Notes under the pieces: generated by a model
Databases searched by the model: none
What the model was told of the DNA's origin: nothing
Seen by the model: the letters and a program-made list of their open reading frames with translations, nothing else
Shown here: positions 5,592-5,838 of the stretch, piece after piece
Numbering within the stretch: the stretch's first letter is position 1
How the letters are laid out: every line of letters starts with the position of its first letter
Program-made: the position numbers and the translations under genes
Assembly: GCA_016937135.1 (NCBI GenBank)
Contig: JAFGWO010000222.1
Location: 1 to 5,838, forward strand
Direction: 5' to 3'
DNA: 5,838 bases
Source of the DNA: Pseudomonadota bacterium
GTDB taxonomy: Bacteria; BMS3Abin14

Positions 5592-5838
5592 TTGACCACA
5601 TTCCGGAGAGGGGTGGTTGTGTGCCCCTGCTGTCAGGAAAAATATATGGTCGATGTCATTCTGGAAACCATCTGGTCCGGGGAGGTTTCCACGGACCTTT
5701 TACGCTATTCCATGGGGAAGATGCCCATTAACTCCCTCGTCCACACCTGCCCTGGATGCGGGTGGTCCGGCAAGGGGGAGCATCCGGAGCCTGAACCTGA
5801 GACGACAAAACGCGTCATCCGAGAGCGGATAACCCCGC
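5592..5838 (+). CDS. Zinc-ribbon protein, DUF2225-like, 5' part
   Basis: Runs off the right edge after 82 codons. The start is TTG with AGGAGAG just upstream. Two Cys pairs 42 residues apart make a zinc ribbon: C11-P-C-C14 and C53-P-G-C56 followed by GWSG. Between them lies a region with TDLLRYSMGKMP (34-45) and LVHTCPGCG (49-57), which resembles the N-terminal part of DUF2225-type proteins, where a first CPxC and a second CPxCG enclose a segment containing an aspartate-aromatic motif. The remaining visible residues are charged and Pro/Glu rich (HPEPEPETTKR), suggesting a linker before a further, probably helical, domain. The role is unknown. The 12-bp spacing implies co-transcription with DUF2177. 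The DUF2225 link is tentative; another zinc-ribbon family is possible. Confidence 0.55.
   Translation, partial: MTTFRRGVVVCPCCQEKYMVDVILETIWSGEVSTDLLRYSMGKMPINSLVHTCPGCGWSGKGEHPEPEPETTKRVIRERITP

Noticed and set aside
5240..5731. 163-codon plus frame over DUF2177 and the zinc-ribbon gene
   Set aside because: Out of frame with two better supported genes, and it would disrupt both ribosome-site-linked starts.

Overview
The window shows a compact, fairly GC-rich bacterial region that I read as one divergently transcribed lipid-modification locus with an unrelated gene fragment at its left edge. No RNA gene, phage, IS element or CRISPR array is visible. The gene families (CFA-synthase-like methylase, DUF1365, DUF1295, DUF2878, DUF2177), the gene density and the frequent TTG/GTG starts suggest a Gram-negative environmental bacterium. 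A Desulfobacterota/deltaproteobacterial or similar lineage is my guess, and the sequence alone does not settle it.

Layout. Positions 2-169 (+) are the 3' end of a small YkoF-like thiamine/HMP-binding protein gene. A GGGTAAY heptamer array starts in its stop codon, and a modest hairpin with a short T run follows (201-233). From 4876 down to 295 on the minus strand, four genes are packed head to tail: a DUF1295 (steroid-5-alpha-reductase-like) membrane protein, an FAD-dependent amine-oxidase-family protein, a DUF1365-CFA synthase fusion, and a DUF2878 membrane protein. The last three overlap by 4 nt (GTGA, then TTGA) and the first gap is 48 bp, so they should form one translationally coupled operon. 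A roughly 300-bp divergent intergenic region (4877-5171) follows; it holds promoter-like elements for both directions, dyads and a direct repeat. On the plus strand lie a DUF2177 membrane protein (5172-5579) and, 12 bp later, a TTG-started zinc-ribbon protein that runs off the right edge.

How the genes may work together. Established knowledge: CFA-family enzymes transfer a methylene/methyl group from S-adenosylmethionine onto the double bond of an unsaturated acyl chain in a membrane phospholipid. The neighbourhood of flavin amine oxidase, DUF1365 and CFA-like methylase recurs in proteobacteria. In some of them it belongs to the ECF sigma (RpoE/ChrR) singlet-oxygen regulon and is linked to unusual fatty acids, including furan fatty acids. 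Inference: this operon makes a modified (cyclopropane, methyl-branched or further oxidised/desaturated) membrane fatty acid. The flavoprotein and the reductase-like DUF1295 protein would act before or after methylation, and the small membrane proteins would assist at the membrane. An ECF11-like promoter candidate (TGATC-N16-CGTAA) sits at the expected place upstream of the operon.

The most notable points are the fusion of DUF1365 to the methylase in one 656-residue protein, a Gln at the position of a carbonate-binding His of E. coli Cfa, and the promoter/dyad architecture of the divergent intergenic region.
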